Source: JBFHIZ01 sp041596215
Lineage (GTDB): Bacteria > Bacillota > Clostridia > Lachnospirales > Lachnospiraceae
Length of the DNA stretch: 59,894 nt
Assembly: GCA_041596215.1 (NCBI GenBank)
Contig: JBFHIZ010000011.1
Span: 1-59,894, forward strand
Direction of reading: 5' to 3'
Translations under genes and position numbers: made by a program
The notes under the pieces: model-generated
Told to the model about the DNA's origin: nothing
The model's input: only the letters and a program-made list of their open reading frames with translations
The model's database searches: none
Part shown: piece by piece, positions 32,242 through 41,095 of the stretch
Numbering within the stretch: position 1 is the stretch's first letter
How the letters are laid out: each line of letters starts with the position of its first letter

Positions 32242-33669
32242 ATGGCAGAATTAAAGAAAAAGCCAATTGGCATTACGGAAACAATTCTTCGAGATGCACA
32301 TCAATCGTTGATTGCGACTAGAATGCCTACGGAAAAAATGGTTCCAATTTTATCTAAACTTGATGAAGTGGGTTATCATTCACTAGAATGTTGGGGTGGA
32401 GCAACGTTTGATGCATCCTTACGTTTCTTAAACGAAGATCCTTGGGATCGCTTACGTACAATAAAAAAATATTGTCCAAATACAAAATTACAAATGTTAT
32501 TTCGTGGACAAAATATTTTAGGATATCGTCATTATGCAGATGATGTTGTTGATTACTTTGTTCAAAAATCAATTTCAAATGGTATTGATATTATTCGTAT
32601 CTTTGATTGTTTAAATGATTTGCGTAACTTGGAAGCAGCAGTTAATGCAACCAATAAGGAAAAAGCTCGTTCGGGTAAAGGAGAAGCACAAGTAGCACTT
32701 TCTTATACATTAGGCGATGCTTATACCATGGAATATTGGATGAACATGGCAAAAGAAATTGAAAATATGGGAGCTGACAGTATCTGTATTAAAGATATGG
32801 CCGGATTACTTTTACCTTATAAAGCAACGGATTTGATTGCATCAATGAAATCGGTAACTAATTTACCAATTCAATTGCATTCCCATTATACATCTGGAGT
32901 TGCTAGCATGACATATTTAAAAGCGGTAGAAGCTGGAGTAGATGTAATTGATTGTGCAATTTCACCATTTTCAATGGGAACAGCACAACCAGCAACGGAA
33001 GTACTTGTTGAAACTTTTAAAGGCACTCCTTATGATACTGGTTATGATCAAACAATATTAGCGGAAATTGCTGATTATTTTAGACCATATAGAGATCAAT
33101 GCCTTGATGATGGATTATTAAATCCTAAAATGTTAGGTGTTAATATTAAAACACTATTATATCAGGTACCAGGCGGCATGCTTTCTAATATGGTGAGCCA
33201 ATTAAAAGAACAAAATGCAGAAGATAAATATGATGAAGTATTAAATGAAATTCCTAGAGTACGTAAAGATTTAGGAGAACCACCATTGGTTACGCCATCT
33301 TCACAAATTGTTGGTACGCAAGCAGTATTTAATGTCATCATGGGTGAACGTTATAAAATGTCTACTGGACAAACAAAAGATTTGATTCGTGGTAAATATG
33401 GTAAAACAATTAAGCCGATTAAACAGGAAGTAATTGATAAGGTTATTCCAGGCGAAGAATTAATCACTTGTAGACCAGCTGATCTAATTCCAAATGAATT
33501 AGAAACGATTGAAAATGAAATGAAAGAGTGGAAACAACAGGATGAAGATGTTTTAACTTATGCTCTATTCCCTCAAGTTGCTACTGATTTCTTTAAATAT
33601 CGAAAAGCACAACAAGAAAAAATTGATTTAACACAAGCAGATAAAAATTCTGGTGCTTATCCAGTATAA
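32242..33669 (+). CDS. Oxaloacetate decarboxylase alpha / transcarboxylase 5S-type carboxyltransferase
   Basis: A 475-residue TIM-barrel carboxyltransferase for oxaloacetate/pyruvate. The metal and catalytic residues match the 5S/OadA pattern: RDAHQS (Asp18), Lys184 in IKDMAGLL (the carbamylated lysine), and His213 and His215 in LHSHYTSG. The PYC_OADA conserved domain follows (about 300-440). It ends without a fused biotinyl domain, which is supplied by the separate carrier gene. ATG 32242 is chosen because GGAGG (32229-32233) overlaps the earlier in-frame ATG at 32227. It is the last gene of the operon and is followed by the TetR promoter and hairpin. Confidence 0.93.
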   Translation: MAELKKKPIGITETILRDAHQSLIATRMPTEKMVPILSKLDEVGYHSLECWGGATFDASLRFLNEDPWDRLRTIKKYCPNTKLQMLFRGQNILGYRHYADDVVDYFVQKSISNGIDIIRIFDCLNDLRNLEAAVNATNKEKARSGKGEAQVALSYTLGDAYTMEYWMNMAKEIENMGADSICIKDMAGLLLPYKATDLIASMKSVTNLPIQLHSHYTSGVASMTYLKAVEAGVDVIDCAISPFSMGTAQPATEVLVETFKGTPYDTGYDQTILAEIADYFRPYRDQCLDDGLLNPKMLGVNIKTLLYQVPGGMLSNMVSQLKEQNAEDKYDEVLNEIPRVRKDLGEPPLVTPSSQIVGTQAVFNVIMGERYKMSTGQTKDLIRGKYGKTIKPIKQEVIDKVIPGEELITCRPADLIPNELETIENEMKEWKQQDEDVLTYALFPQVATDFFKYRKAQQEKIDLTQADKNSGAYPV

Positions 33670-33675
33670 TAACGC

Positions 33676-33705
33676 TTGACATATAATAAAAAAATAGTTT
33701 AAAAT
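33676..33705 (+). promoter_or_regulatory. Promoter of the TetR-family gene
   Basis: TTGACA (33676-33681) and TAAAAT (33700-33705) are separated by 18 bases. The start would be near 33712, inside the palindromic region that follows. Confidence 0.65.
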
Positions 33706-33731
33706 AACATATGTGAATAACATATGTTATT
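33702..33731. promoter_or_regulatory. Likely TetR operator: repeated palindromic element
   Basis: The 16-base perfect palindrome AATAACATATGTTATT (33716-33731) follows a second copy of TAACATATG (33705-33713). Both lie at or just after the -10 box, where a TetR-type repressor would block its own promoter. That this protein binds here is inferred from position and symmetry. Confidence 0.55.
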
Positions 33732-33737
33732 TTTTTG
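33702..33737 (+). terminator. Hairpin with T-run that can terminate the decarboxylase operon
   Basis: AAATAACATATG (33702-33713) is exactly complementary to CATATGTTATTT (33721-33732), with a 7-base loop and a run of T. It overlaps the operator. A transcript starting near 33712 would lack nearly all of the 5' arm, so the hairpin would form only on readthrough RNA from upstream. Confidence 0.6.
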
Positions 33738-33751
33738 GAAAGGAAATGAAT

Positions 33752-34297
33752 ATGGCCAGACAGATTAAATTTGATAAAGAAGAAATACTTAACATTGCTT
33801 TTGAAATGGTTAGAGAAGAAGATGTTCAAATGGTAACAGCGAGGAAATTAGCCGCAAAAGCAAATTGTTCTACACAACCGATTTTCCGTTCTTTTAAAGG
33901 TATGCCAGAAGTGTTAGATGAGGTTTTTCTTCGAGCAATGAATTTCTATAGTCAATACTATCATTCTTATCAAGGAGAGTCTCATATTCCTTTTGTGGAT
34001 TTAGGTATGGCCTATATAAATTTTGCAAAAACAGAAAAAAATATCTTTAAATTATTATTTTTATCGGAATATAGAGGAACAAAAAGTATGTACGAATTAT
34101 TAAATGGTTCCAATAATGCAGTAGGATTGGAAATCAGTAAAGCTAAAAAATTAGGTTGTATCGATCCTAGTACTGTGTTTATGAAAATGTGGATTTTTAT
34201 CCATGGAGCAGCTTGTATGGTGATTACTGGTGATTTTGATTTGTCTGAAAAGGAAACAATGGAATTACTAGAAGACCAATACCATAGTTGTATATGA
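33752..34297 (+). CDS. TetR/AcrR-family transcriptional regulator
   Basis: A 181-residue regulator. The N-terminal helix-turn-helix (about 1-55) reads DKEEILNIAFEMVREEDVQMVTARKLAAKANCSTQPIFRSFKGM, with the TetR pattern of TARKLA followed by a second helix. The C-terminal ligand-binding domain is all helical, with the segment MWIFIHGAACM. ATG 33752 is chosen, seven bases after AGGA; ATG 33746 is closer to that site than usual. It has its own promoter overlapping symmetric DNA, so autoregulation is likely. It lies just after the Na+ decarboxylase operon, but its effector is unknown. Confidence 0.9.
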   Translation: MARQIKFDKEEILNIAFEMVREEDVQMVTARKLAAKANCSTQPIFRSFKGMPEVLDEVFLRAMNFYSQYYHSYQGESHIPFVDLGMAYINFAKTEKNIFKLLFLSEYRGTKSMYELLNGSNNAVGLEISKAKKLGCIDPSTVFMKMWIFIHGAACMVITGDFDLSEKETMELLEDQYHSCI

Positions 34298-34336
34298 AAA
34301 TAAGTGATTTAACTATAGAAGGGACTATATATTTGT

Positions 34337-35260
34337 ATGATTAATTCAAATAATGTAATAGAAATAATTCATGAAAAATATCAAGATATGAGTAAAAGCC
34401 ATAAAATCATTGCAGAATTCATCTGTAATTCTTATGAGCAAGCGGTTTTTATGACGGCAGCAAAGTTAGGAGAGGCTGTTGGAATCAGTGAATCTACTGT
34501 AGTTCGATTTGCGTCTAGTTTAGGATTTAATGGATATCCAGAGTTTCAGAAAACGTTAGAAGATTGGGTAAAAGGACAACTTAATTCGATGTCAAAAATG
34601 AGTGTGAAATATGGTAGTTCATCACAAAAAGATATTGTGCAAAGTGTGATACAAGCAGATATTGAAAAGTTAAAGGATACAATAAATACAATGGATTCTA
34701 AGGTGTTTGAAACCGCAGTAGAAACGATTTTGAATGCAAAAACGATATATATTATTGGATTGCGAAGTTGTCAACCGCTTGCTTCCTTTTTGTCTTTCTA
34801 TTTAAATATGGTGTTAGGTCATGTGGTTCAATTACAGACAACAAGTACAACCGAATTATTTGAACAAATGATTCAAATTGATGATAAAGATGTATTAATT
34901 GGGATTAGTTTTCCAAGATATTCCATGCGAACATTAAAAGCAATGGAATTTGCTTCGGATCGAAATGCAAAAGTTATTGCGATTACAGATGCATCGCATT
35001 CACCTGTTAATATGTATTCGTCTTGCCATTTGCTTGCAAAAAGTGATATGTTTTCAGTTGTAGACTCTCTTGTAGCACCTTTAAGTTTGATTAATGCTTT
35101 AGTTGTATCGATTTGTTTAAAAGAAAAAGTAAAAGTGCGTGAAAATTTAGAAATGTTAGAAACTACTTGGAATAATTATCAAGTGTATTTAAATGATGAA
35201 ATAAATTTTGTGAATGATGAACCTATTTTATCAAATCCACTCACTAAAGGAGAACAATAG
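34337..35260 (+). CDS. MurR/RpiR-family transcriptional regulator
   Basis: A 307-residue regulator. It has an N-terminal helix-turn-helix_6 domain (about 1-78, with SKSHKIIAEFICNSYEQAVFMTAAKLGEAVGISESTVVRFASSLGF) and a C-terminal SIS sugar-phosphate-binding domain (about 125-265, with IYIIGLRSCQPLASF and ISFPRYSMRTLKAM). RpiR members sense phosphosugars such as MurNAc-6-P. Target genes are not evident, since the downstream genes are housekeeping. Its stop codon TAG shares its last base with the GTG start of the flavoprotein gene. Confidence 0.92.
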   Translation: MINSNNVIEIIHEKYQDMSKSHKIIAEFICNSYEQAVFMTAAKLGEAVGISESTVVRFASSLGFNGYPEFQKTLEDWVKGQLNSMSKMSVKYGSSSQKDIVQSVIQADIEKLKDTINTMDSKVFETAVETILNAKTIYIIGLRSCQPLASFLSFYLNMVLGHVVQLQTTSTTELFEQMIQIDDKDVLIGISFPRYSMRTLKAMEFASDRNAKVIAITDASHSPVNMYSSCHLLAKSDMFSVVDSLVAPLSLINALVVSICLKEKVKVRENLEMLETTWNNYQVYLNDEINFVNDEPILSNPLTKGEQ

Positions 35261-36501
35261 TGAAAAAAGTGATTATAATTGGTGCTGGTCCAGCAGGTAT
35301 TATGGCTGCGATAAAAGCAAATGATAATGGTTGTGAAGTAACTATATTAGAAAAAAATGATAGAATTGGGAAAAAATTATTCATTACAGGAAAGGGACGT
35401 TGCAATATTACCAATGCTTGTGAAACTTCTGATTTTTTCACTCAAGTGGTAAGTAATCCTAAATTTTTATATAGTGCAATTTATAATTTTGATAATCATC
35501 AAGTGGTTGCGTACATGGAATCACTTGGATGTAAAGTGAAAATAGAACGTGGAAATCGGGTCTTTCCAGTTTCAGATCATTCAGCAGATGTTATTAAAGC
35601 ATTCAGCAATGAATTAAAAAAAAGACAGATTCAGATTATTTATCAAGCAAGGGTGCAAAAACTATTAGTAGAAAAAGAAGGAGTAGTTGGCGTTAAGCTT
35701 GAAAATGGTAAGAAAATATATGGAGAGGCAGTTTGTGTTGCAACAGGAGGGAAATCTTATCCGCTTACTGGTTCAACAGGAGATGGATATACGTTAGCAA
35801 AAGAAACAGGACATGAAATCATACCAATTAAACCTGCTTTATGTGCAATTGAAATGAAAGGACATATATGTGGAAAATTGCAAGGACTTTCTTTGAAAAA
35901 TATTAATGTGAAATTAATGAATAAAGAAAACGTATTATATGAAGAATTTGGCGAATTAATGTTTACGCATTTTGGAATGTCAGGACCAGTTATATTAAGT
36001 GCAAGTTCTTATTTGGCAAAAAATGGAATGTTTAAAGAATATCAGTTGCAAATAGATTTAAAACCTGCATTATCTATGGAACAATTAGATAAACGTATTC
36101 TAAGAGAGTTTGAAGAAAATCAAAATAAAGAATTTAAAAATGCGGTGCAACGTTTGTTTCCATCAAAATTGATCCCAATTATGATAGAATTGTCTAATAT
36201 TGATCCTTATAAAAGAGTGCATGAAATTTCAAAAGAAGAACGCTTGTATTTTGTAAAAATTATAAAGGAATTTAATTTTCAAGTAAAAGGATTACGTGGA
36301 ATTGAAGAAGCAATTGTTACACAGGGTGGAATTTCAACGAAAGAAATTAATCCATCTACGATGGAATCAAAACGAATAAAGAACCTTTATTTTGCTGGAG
36401 AAGTAATGGATTTGGATGCATTAACAGGAGGCTATAATTTGCAAATCGCCTGGTCAACGGGATATTTAGCAGGTGAAAACATGGGAGGAATGAAAGTATG
36501 A
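35260..36501 (+). CDS. HI0933/BaiN-like FAD-dependent oxidoreductase
   Basis: A 413-residue flavoprotein. The N-terminal dinucleotide fold reads IIGAGPAGIMAAIKANDNGCEVTILEKNDRIGKKLFITGKGRCNITN, a strong signature of this family (YhiN/HI0933/BaiN). A second FAD motif near the end reads LYFAGEVMDLDALTGGYNLQIAWSTGYLAG. The reaction is unsettled for most members; some saturate steroid or bile-acid double bonds. The start is GTG 35260, with AAAGGAG 8 bases upstream. It overlaps cmk by 4 bases, and this pairing with cmk-ispH-rpsA recurs in Clostridia. Confidence 0.92.
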   Translation: MKKVIIIGAGPAGIMAAIKANDNGCEVTILEKNDRIGKKLFITGKGRCNITNACETSDFFTQVVSNPKFLYSAIYNFDNHQVVAYMESLGCKVKIERGNRVFPVSDHSADVIKAFSNELKKRQIQIIYQARVQKLLVEKEGVVGVKLENGKKIYGEAVCVATGGKSYPLTGSTGDGYTLAKETGHEIIPIKPALCAIEMKGHICGKLQGLSLKNINVKLMNKENVLYEEFGELMFTHFGMSGPVILSASSYLAKNGMFKEYQLQIDLKPALSMEQLDKRILREFEENQNKEFKNAVQRLFPSKLIPIMIELSNIDPYKRVHEISKEERLYFVKIIKEFNFQVKGLRGIEEAIVTQGGISTKEINPSTMESKRIKNLYFAGEVMDLDALTGGYNLQIAWSTGYLAGENMGGMKV

Positions 36502-37151
36502 GTGTAAGTGTTGCAATCGATGGACCAGCAGGTGCTGGGAAAAGTACCATTGCAAAGAAAATTGCAGAGGATAAGGGCTATATTTATGTGGATACGGGTG
36601 CAATGTATCGTGCGATGGCATTGTATGTATTAAGAAATAAAATTGATGGAAATGATGAGGATGCAATTAATCAGATTGTGGATGAAGTAGAAATCAGTAT
36701 AGAATATGAAAATTCCGAACAAATTGTGTGCTTATTTGATGAAAATGTAAATCAATTGATTCGTACAGAAGAAGTCGGGAATATGGCTTCTAAAGTAGCA
36801 ACTTATGCAAAGGTTCGATTAAAATTAGTGGAATTACAAAGAGAATTGGCATCTAAAACGGATGTGGTAATGGATGGTCGAGATATAGGAACTTATGTAT
36901 TACCAAATGCAAATGTGAAAATATTTCTTACTGCTTCCACTGCTGTGAGGGCAGCAAGACGATATATGGAATTAATTGAAAAAGGGGTTGCGTGTAAATT
37001 AAGTACGATTGAAGAAGAAATTAAAAAAAGAGATGCACAGGATTCGGGACGTAAAATGGCACCATTAAAACAAGCAGAAGATGCCATACTACTTGATTCC
37101 TCTGATTTAACGATTCAAGAAGTTGTGGAGTTAATAGAAAGTAAAATATAA
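36498..37151 (+). CDS. cmk: Cytidylate kinase
   Basis: A 217-residue kinase that phosphorylates CMP and dCMP. It has the P-loop DGPAGAGKST (about 7-16), the KGYIYVDTGAMYRAMALYV segment, the MDGRDIGT motif and the lid RDAQDSGR. Length is normal. The start ATG overlaps the upstream stop (ATGA), so translation is coupled. ispH follows after 20 bases. The cmk-ispH-rpsA order is conserved in Clostridia. Confidence 0.96.
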   Translation: MSVSVAIDGPAGAGKSTIAKKIAEDKGYIYVDTGAMYRAMALYVLRNKIDGNDEDAINQIVDEVEISIEYENSEQIVCLFDENVNQLIRTEEVGNMASKVATYAKVRLKLVELQRELASKTDVVMDGRDIGTYVLPNANVKIFLTASTAVRAARRYMELIEKGVACKLSTIEEEIKKRDAQDSGRKMAPLKQAEDAILLDSSDLTIQEVVELIESKI

Positions 37152-37171
37152 ATAGAAAGGCATAAAAAAGT

Positions 37172-38020
37172 ATGAATGTTATTGTTGCGAAAAGTGCAGG
37201 TTTTTGTTTTGGTGTTGAGAGAGCAGTAAATACTGTTTATGATCAGATACGTAAGGATACGAAAATTTATACATATGGGCCAATTATACATAATGAAATG
37301 GTTGTTAAGGATTTGAAAGAAAAGAATGTGAATGTTATTAATTCACTTGATGAACTTAACAAATTAGAGAATGGAATCGTAATTATTCGATCACATGGAG
37401 TTTCAAGGAAGTTATATTATGAAATTTTAAAATCAAAATTACAATGTATCGATGCAACCTGCCCATTTGTTAAGCGTATTCATAAAATTGTAGAAGAAAA
37501 GAGTCAACAAGGGGAACAAATCATTGTGATAGGGGATAAACAACATCCTGAAGTACAAGGAATTGTTGGTTGGTCAATGAGCGAAACATATGTGATAGAA
37601 TCAGAAGAAGAAATTGAAAATTTGCACATAAATAATGAAGAAAAACTATGCATTGTAGCTCAAACGACCTTTAATATGAATAAATTTAAAGAATTAGTTG
37701 AAATTTTTCGTAAAAAAGGTTATGATATTAGTGTTGCGAATACAATCTGTAGTGCTACGTCTGAAAGGCAAAATGAAGCAAGAGACATAGCACGCAAAGT
37801 GGATGTTATGATAGTGATCGGTAGCACCCAAAGTTCAAATTCAAAAAAATTATTTGAAATTTGTAAAACAGAATGTAAGCATACATATTTTATACAGACA
37901 CTGGATGATTTACAATTAGATTTGCCTAATTCTGTTTCGCTAGTGGGTATTACAGCAGGGGCTTCAACCCCTAGCAATATTATTGAGGAGGTTCAAAATT
38001 ATGTCCGAGTTAACTTTTGA
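37172..38020 (+). CDS. ispH: 4-hydroxy-3-methylbut-2-enyl diphosphate reductase
   Basis: A 282-residue enzyme for the last step of the MEP isoprenoid pathway, making IPP and DMAPP. The three cluster cysteines are present in AGFCFGVERAV (Cys12), DATCPFV (about 97) and NTICSAT (about 193), and the HPEVQGIVGW segment is typical. Its final 20 bases overlap the start of rpsA in another frame. In many Clostridia these two are one fused protein; here they are separate. Confidence 0.96.
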   Translation: MNVIVAKSAGFCFGVERAVNTVYDQIRKDTKIYTYGPIIHNEMVVKDLKEKNVNVINSLDELNKLENGIVIIRSHGVSRKLYYEILKSKLQCIDATCPFVKRIHKIVEEKSQQGEQIIVIGDKQHPEVQGIVGWSMSETYVIESEEEIENLHINNEEKLCIVAQTTFNMNKFKELVEIFRKKGYDISVANTICSATSERQNEARDIARKVDVMIVIGSTQSSNSKKLFEICKTECKHTYFIQTLDDLQLDLPNSVSLVGITAGASTPSNIIEEVQNYVRVNF

Positions 38021-39134
38021 ACAAATGTTAGATGAATCATTTAAAACAATACACACAGGAGAGGTAGTTAAAGGTACAGTTATCGGTGTAAAACCTGATG
38101 AGATTATTCTGAACATCGGTTATAAAGCAGATGGTATTTTAACAAAACATGAATATACAAATGACCAAAATGTCGATTTAACTACAGTTGCTAAAATTGA
38201 CGATTCAATGGAAGTTAAAGTGTTGAAAGTGAATGATGGGGAAGGCCAAGTCCTTCTTACTTACAAAAGTCTTGCTGCAGATCGTGGTAGCAAAAAAATT
38301 GAAGATGCTTTTAACAACAAAGAAGTATTGACAGCAAAAGTAACACAAGTATTAAATGGTGGAGTTTGTGTTGTCGTCGAAGAAGTTCGTATTTTTATTC
38401 CAGCAAGTTTAGTATCCGACACCTATGAAAAAGATTTAAATAAGTATTATGGTAAGGATATTGATTTCATTGTAACGGAATACAACCCAAAAAGAAGAAG
38501 ATACATTGGGGATCGTAAACAATTAATTCTATCGAAAAAAGCAGTAATGCAAAAAGAATTATTTGAAAGAATTCAAGTTGGTGATGTGGTAGAAGGAACT
38601 GTGAAGAATGTGACTGACTTTGGTGCATTTATTGATCTTGGTGGAGCAGACGGATTATTACATATTTCCGAAATGTCTTGGGGTAGAGTGGAAAATCCTA
38701 AAAAAGTATTTAAAATTGGAGACCCAATTAAAGTGCTGATTAAAGATATCACAGGAACAAAAATTGCATTAAGCCTAAAATTTGAAAATGAAAATCCATG
38801 GAAAGATGCAGAAGAGAAATTTGCTGTTGGAAACATTGTAACTGGTAAAGTTGCAAGAATGACTGATTTTGGTGCGTTTATAGAATTGGAAAATGGAGTA
38901 GATGCATTACTTCATGTTTCTCAAATATCAAAAGATCATATTGATAAACCATCGGATGTGTTAAGTGTAAATGAAGAAGTTACTGCGAAAGTAGTTGATT
39001 TTAATTCCGATGATCGTAGAATTAGCTTAAGCATTAAATCAATGTTCGAACCTGAGGAAGAAGAAGTTGAATCAGATGAAGATGTTGTTTCAGTTGATAT
39101 TGAAGCTGCAATTGCAGCAGATGTAGAAGAATAA
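38001..39134 (+). CDS. rpsA: 30S ribosomal protein S1-like, four S1 domains
   Basis: A 377-residue protein with four OB-fold S1 repeats (about residues 11-80, 98-165, 188-257 and 273-343). The third and fourth repeats carry the classic GTVKNVTDFGAFIDLGG and GKVARMTDFGAFIELENG. The acidic tail is short. This four-domain form is typical of Firmicutes and shorter than the six-domain E. coli S1. ATG 38001 is preceded by GAGGAGG inside ispH and gives the expected MSELTFEQML start; an ATA-proximal upstream codon in the same frame is not used. Translation is coupled to ispH. Confidence 0.93.
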   Translation: MSELTFEQMLDESFKTIHTGEVVKGTVIGVKPDEIILNIGYKADGILTKHEYTNDQNVDLTTVAKIDDSMEVKVLKVNDGEGQVLLTYKSLAADRGSKKIEDAFNNKEVLTAKVTQVLNGGVCVVVEEVRIFIPASLVSDTYEKDLNKYYGKDIDFIVTEYNPKRRRYIGDRKQLILSKKAVMQKELFERIQVGDVVEGTVKNVTDFGAFIDLGGADGLLHISEMSWGRVENPKKVFKIGDPIKVLIKDITGTKIALSLKFENENPWKDAEEKFAVGNIVTGKVARMTDFGAFIELENGVDALLHVSQISKDHIDKPSDVLSVNEEVTAKVVDFNSDDRRISLSIKSMFEPEEEEVESDEDVVSVDIEAAIAADVEE

Positions 39135-39150
39135 GAGAACTTATAAGCGT

Positions 39151-39942
39151 ATGATAAGAGATTATGAAGAATTTAAAAATAATGTTTATAAAATCACGAA
39201 GATTGATTTAAGTGCTTATAAAGAAAGACAAATGAAAAGAAGAATTGATGCACTATTGGTTCGTCATAAGATTAAAGATTATGATTCGTTTATAAATGAA
39301 ATAAAAACGAATAAGGCTTTATTTGATGAGTTTGTCACATATCTTACCATAAACGTTTCCGAGTTTTATCGAAATAAAGACCAATGGGAATTTTTGGATA
39401 AAGAAGTTATTCCAAAATTAATCGAAAAATTTGGTGATAGACTTAAAATATGGAGTGCTGCCTGTTCAACGGGTGACGAACCATATTCCTTAGTTATGGC
39501 TTTGTCTAAGCATACTGCATTGTCAAATATTCGAATTTATGCTACGGATTTAGATAAAAATGTATTAGAGCATGCAAAAAACGGATTATATGATGAGAAG
39601 AGTATAAAGGCTATTCCAGAGGAATTTATAAAAAAGTATTTTACAAAAGTTGGTAATTCTTATTTGATTTCAGATGAAATTAAAAAATGCGTTAAATTTT
39701 CAGAACATAATCTTTTGTTAGATAAGTTTGACATGGATTATCATATGATAGTATGTAGAAATGTTTTGATATATTTTACGGAAGAAGCGAAAAAAGACGT
39801 ATTCAAAAAGTTTGCAGATTCTTTAAAAAATAATGGAATTTTATTTATAGGAAGTACTGAACAAATAATAAACTATAAGGAATTAGGTTTGAGTAGAATG
39901 AATTCATTTTTTTATGAAAGATTAATAGAGAAAGAGCTGTGA
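39151..39942 (+). CDS. cheR: CheR-type chemoreceptor methyltransferase
   Basis: A 263-residue protein. The N-terminal CheR_N helical domain (about 1-60) is followed by a SAM-dependent methyltransferase domain. Signatures are NVSEFYRNKDQWEFL, WSAACSTGDEPYSLVM (SAM binding), ATDLDKNVL and IVCRNVLIYF. CheR adds methyl groups to glutamates of chemoreceptors. No other chemotaxis gene is in the window, and the gene lies 16 bases after rpsA with a weak ribosome site, so it may be expressed at a low level by readthrough. The stop codon is inside the following terminator stem. Confidence 0.93.
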   Translation: MIRDYEEFKNNVYKITKIDLSAYKERQMKRRIDALLVRHKIKDYDSFINEIKTNKALFDEFVTYLTINVSEFYRNKDQWEFLDKEVIPKLIEKFGDRLKIWSAACSTGDEPYSLVMALSKHTALSNIRIYATDLDKNVLEHAKNGLYDEKSIKAIPEEFIKKYFTKVGNSYLISDEIKKCVKFSEHNLLLDKFDMDYHMIVCRNVLIYFTEEAKKDVFKKFADSLKNNGILFIGSTEQIINYKELGLSRMNSFFYERLIEKEL

Positions 39943-39967
39943 TAAAATCACAGCTCTTTTTTTTATT
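39931..39967 (+). terminator. Intrinsic terminator after cheR
   Basis: AAAGAGCTGTGAT (39931-39943) pairs perfectly with ATCACAGCTCTTT (39947-39959) around AAA, followed by more T. The cheR stop codon TGA (39940-39942) is in the 5' arm. Confidence 0.92.
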
Positions 39968-39979
39968 GTTAAAATTTTG

Positions 39980-41095
39980 TTAATCATTATTTTTTGACTC
40001 AATGACCATGTGTTGTAATATATGACTAGCATAAGCGTTAAATAATGTTCGGTCTTTTTTTACGTCATCAGTTAGTTCAAAATAAATATCTGACGATTTG
40101 TATTCCTTTTTAAAGAACGGTTTTTTGATGATTTCCCATTGTTGAATATAGGAAGAAGTATGTCTTGTATAGCAAGTGGATGCTTTTGCTTTTTTTCTCC
40201 TAGAAGGATCTACATAGGTTGCTACCGCTTTATGAATGGCAGTATCTTCTTCAGGTAAATAATAATAATCATTATAATTTGCATAAAAATATTTTAATTC
40301 AGTTTCATAGATGGGAACACGTAAAGAGGCTTTTTCCTTATCTCCAGAAAAATAACATTGGTCTGCATAGACAGAGATTTTTTTAGGTAGAGGATGTGGT
40401 AAATGGAGTTGCATAAACAATTCTTTTCTTTTTTCCCCATGATAACTTGTAAATATATTTGCTTGTACTTTTTCTACAGATATTACATCATTAAATAAGT
40501 CGGAAAACGAAAGGATTGGTAAAATATGTAACATACCCTTCATATCGTCTGCATTGTGTAATAGGAGCGTTTGCAATGCGTAATCGGTGGGAGAACTCAC
40601 ATAGTCATGATATAAACTGATTAATTCACCACCCTGGAATGTATCTTTTCTAGAAATATTCAAGAATTTTTCGATTGTTTTTTGTTTGCAATTTTGAAGT
40701 TTTAAGAAAGATTTATAAGGAGCAATTCTTCGATAGATATCAAGCCCCGTTTGATCTAAAAATGACAAATCTATTTGTAACATTTCAGCTTTTTGTTTTA
40801 AGTATGGAATATCAAAATTATTACCATTATAATGTATAAAGTAGGAGTAGTTTTTTGCAAATCGCTCGAAAGCAAGTAGTATTTCTTCTTCCTCCGTGTA
40901 TTTTTCGGCAAACCATTGTATGATATTCCAAGTATTATTTTTAAAATATGCGCCGCCTATTAAATATAGGGCAGAGCCTTTTGCAGTAAAACCAGTGGTT
41001 TCAATATCTAAAAAAAAGATGTTTTCCAAAGGGACAAGTTTTTCAATGGGATATAAAAGCTTAAAATTTGAAAGTTCAATATTTGTTTTTTTCAT
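39980..41095 (-). CDS. DEDD-type exonuclease / RNase H-like protein (YprB-like)
   Basis: A 371-residue protein. The N-terminal RNase H-like 3'-5' exonuclease domain has acidic motifs: DIETTG (Asp30, Glu32), NGNNFDIPYL (Asp95) and LLHNADDM (Asp183/Asp184). These match YprB-type proteins with an RNase_H_2 domain. The C-terminal 170 residues are basic and unrecognised. Start M at 41095 is chosen because a GGAG lies seven bases ahead of it; an in-frame ATG four codons earlier overlaps that site. It is the only minus-strand gene in this 20-kb stretch. The nucleic-acid substrate is unknown. Confidence 0.83.
   Translation of the reverse strand: MKKTNIELSNFKLLYPIEKLVPLENIFFLDIETTGFTAKGSALYLIGGAYFKNNTWNIIQWFAEKYTEEEEILLAFERFAKNYSYFIHYNGNNFDIPYLKQKAEMLQIDLSFLDQTGLDIYRRIAPYKSFLKLQNCKQKTIEKFLNISRKDTFQGGELISLYHDYVSSPTDYALQTLLLHNADDMKGMLHILPILSFSDLFNDVISVEKVQANIFTSYHGEKRKELFMQLHLPHPLPKKISVYADQCYFSGDKEKASLRVPIYETELKYFYANYNDYYYLPEEDTAIHKAVATYVDPSRRKKAKASTCYTRHTSSYIQQWEIIKKPFFKKEYKSSDIYFELTDDVKKDRTLFNAYASHILQHMVIESKNND

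Noticed and set aside
36498..39134. Frameshift in a fused ispH-rpsA gene
   Set aside because: Both genes have proper starts, stops and ribosome sites, and both proteins are complete, so a genuine two-gene arrangement is more likely than an error.
39970..39987. TTGTTAAAATTTTGTTAA after cheR as a possible Rex site
   Set aside because: The two halves are direct, not inverted, repeats, and the location between convergent gene ends is unsuitable for control.
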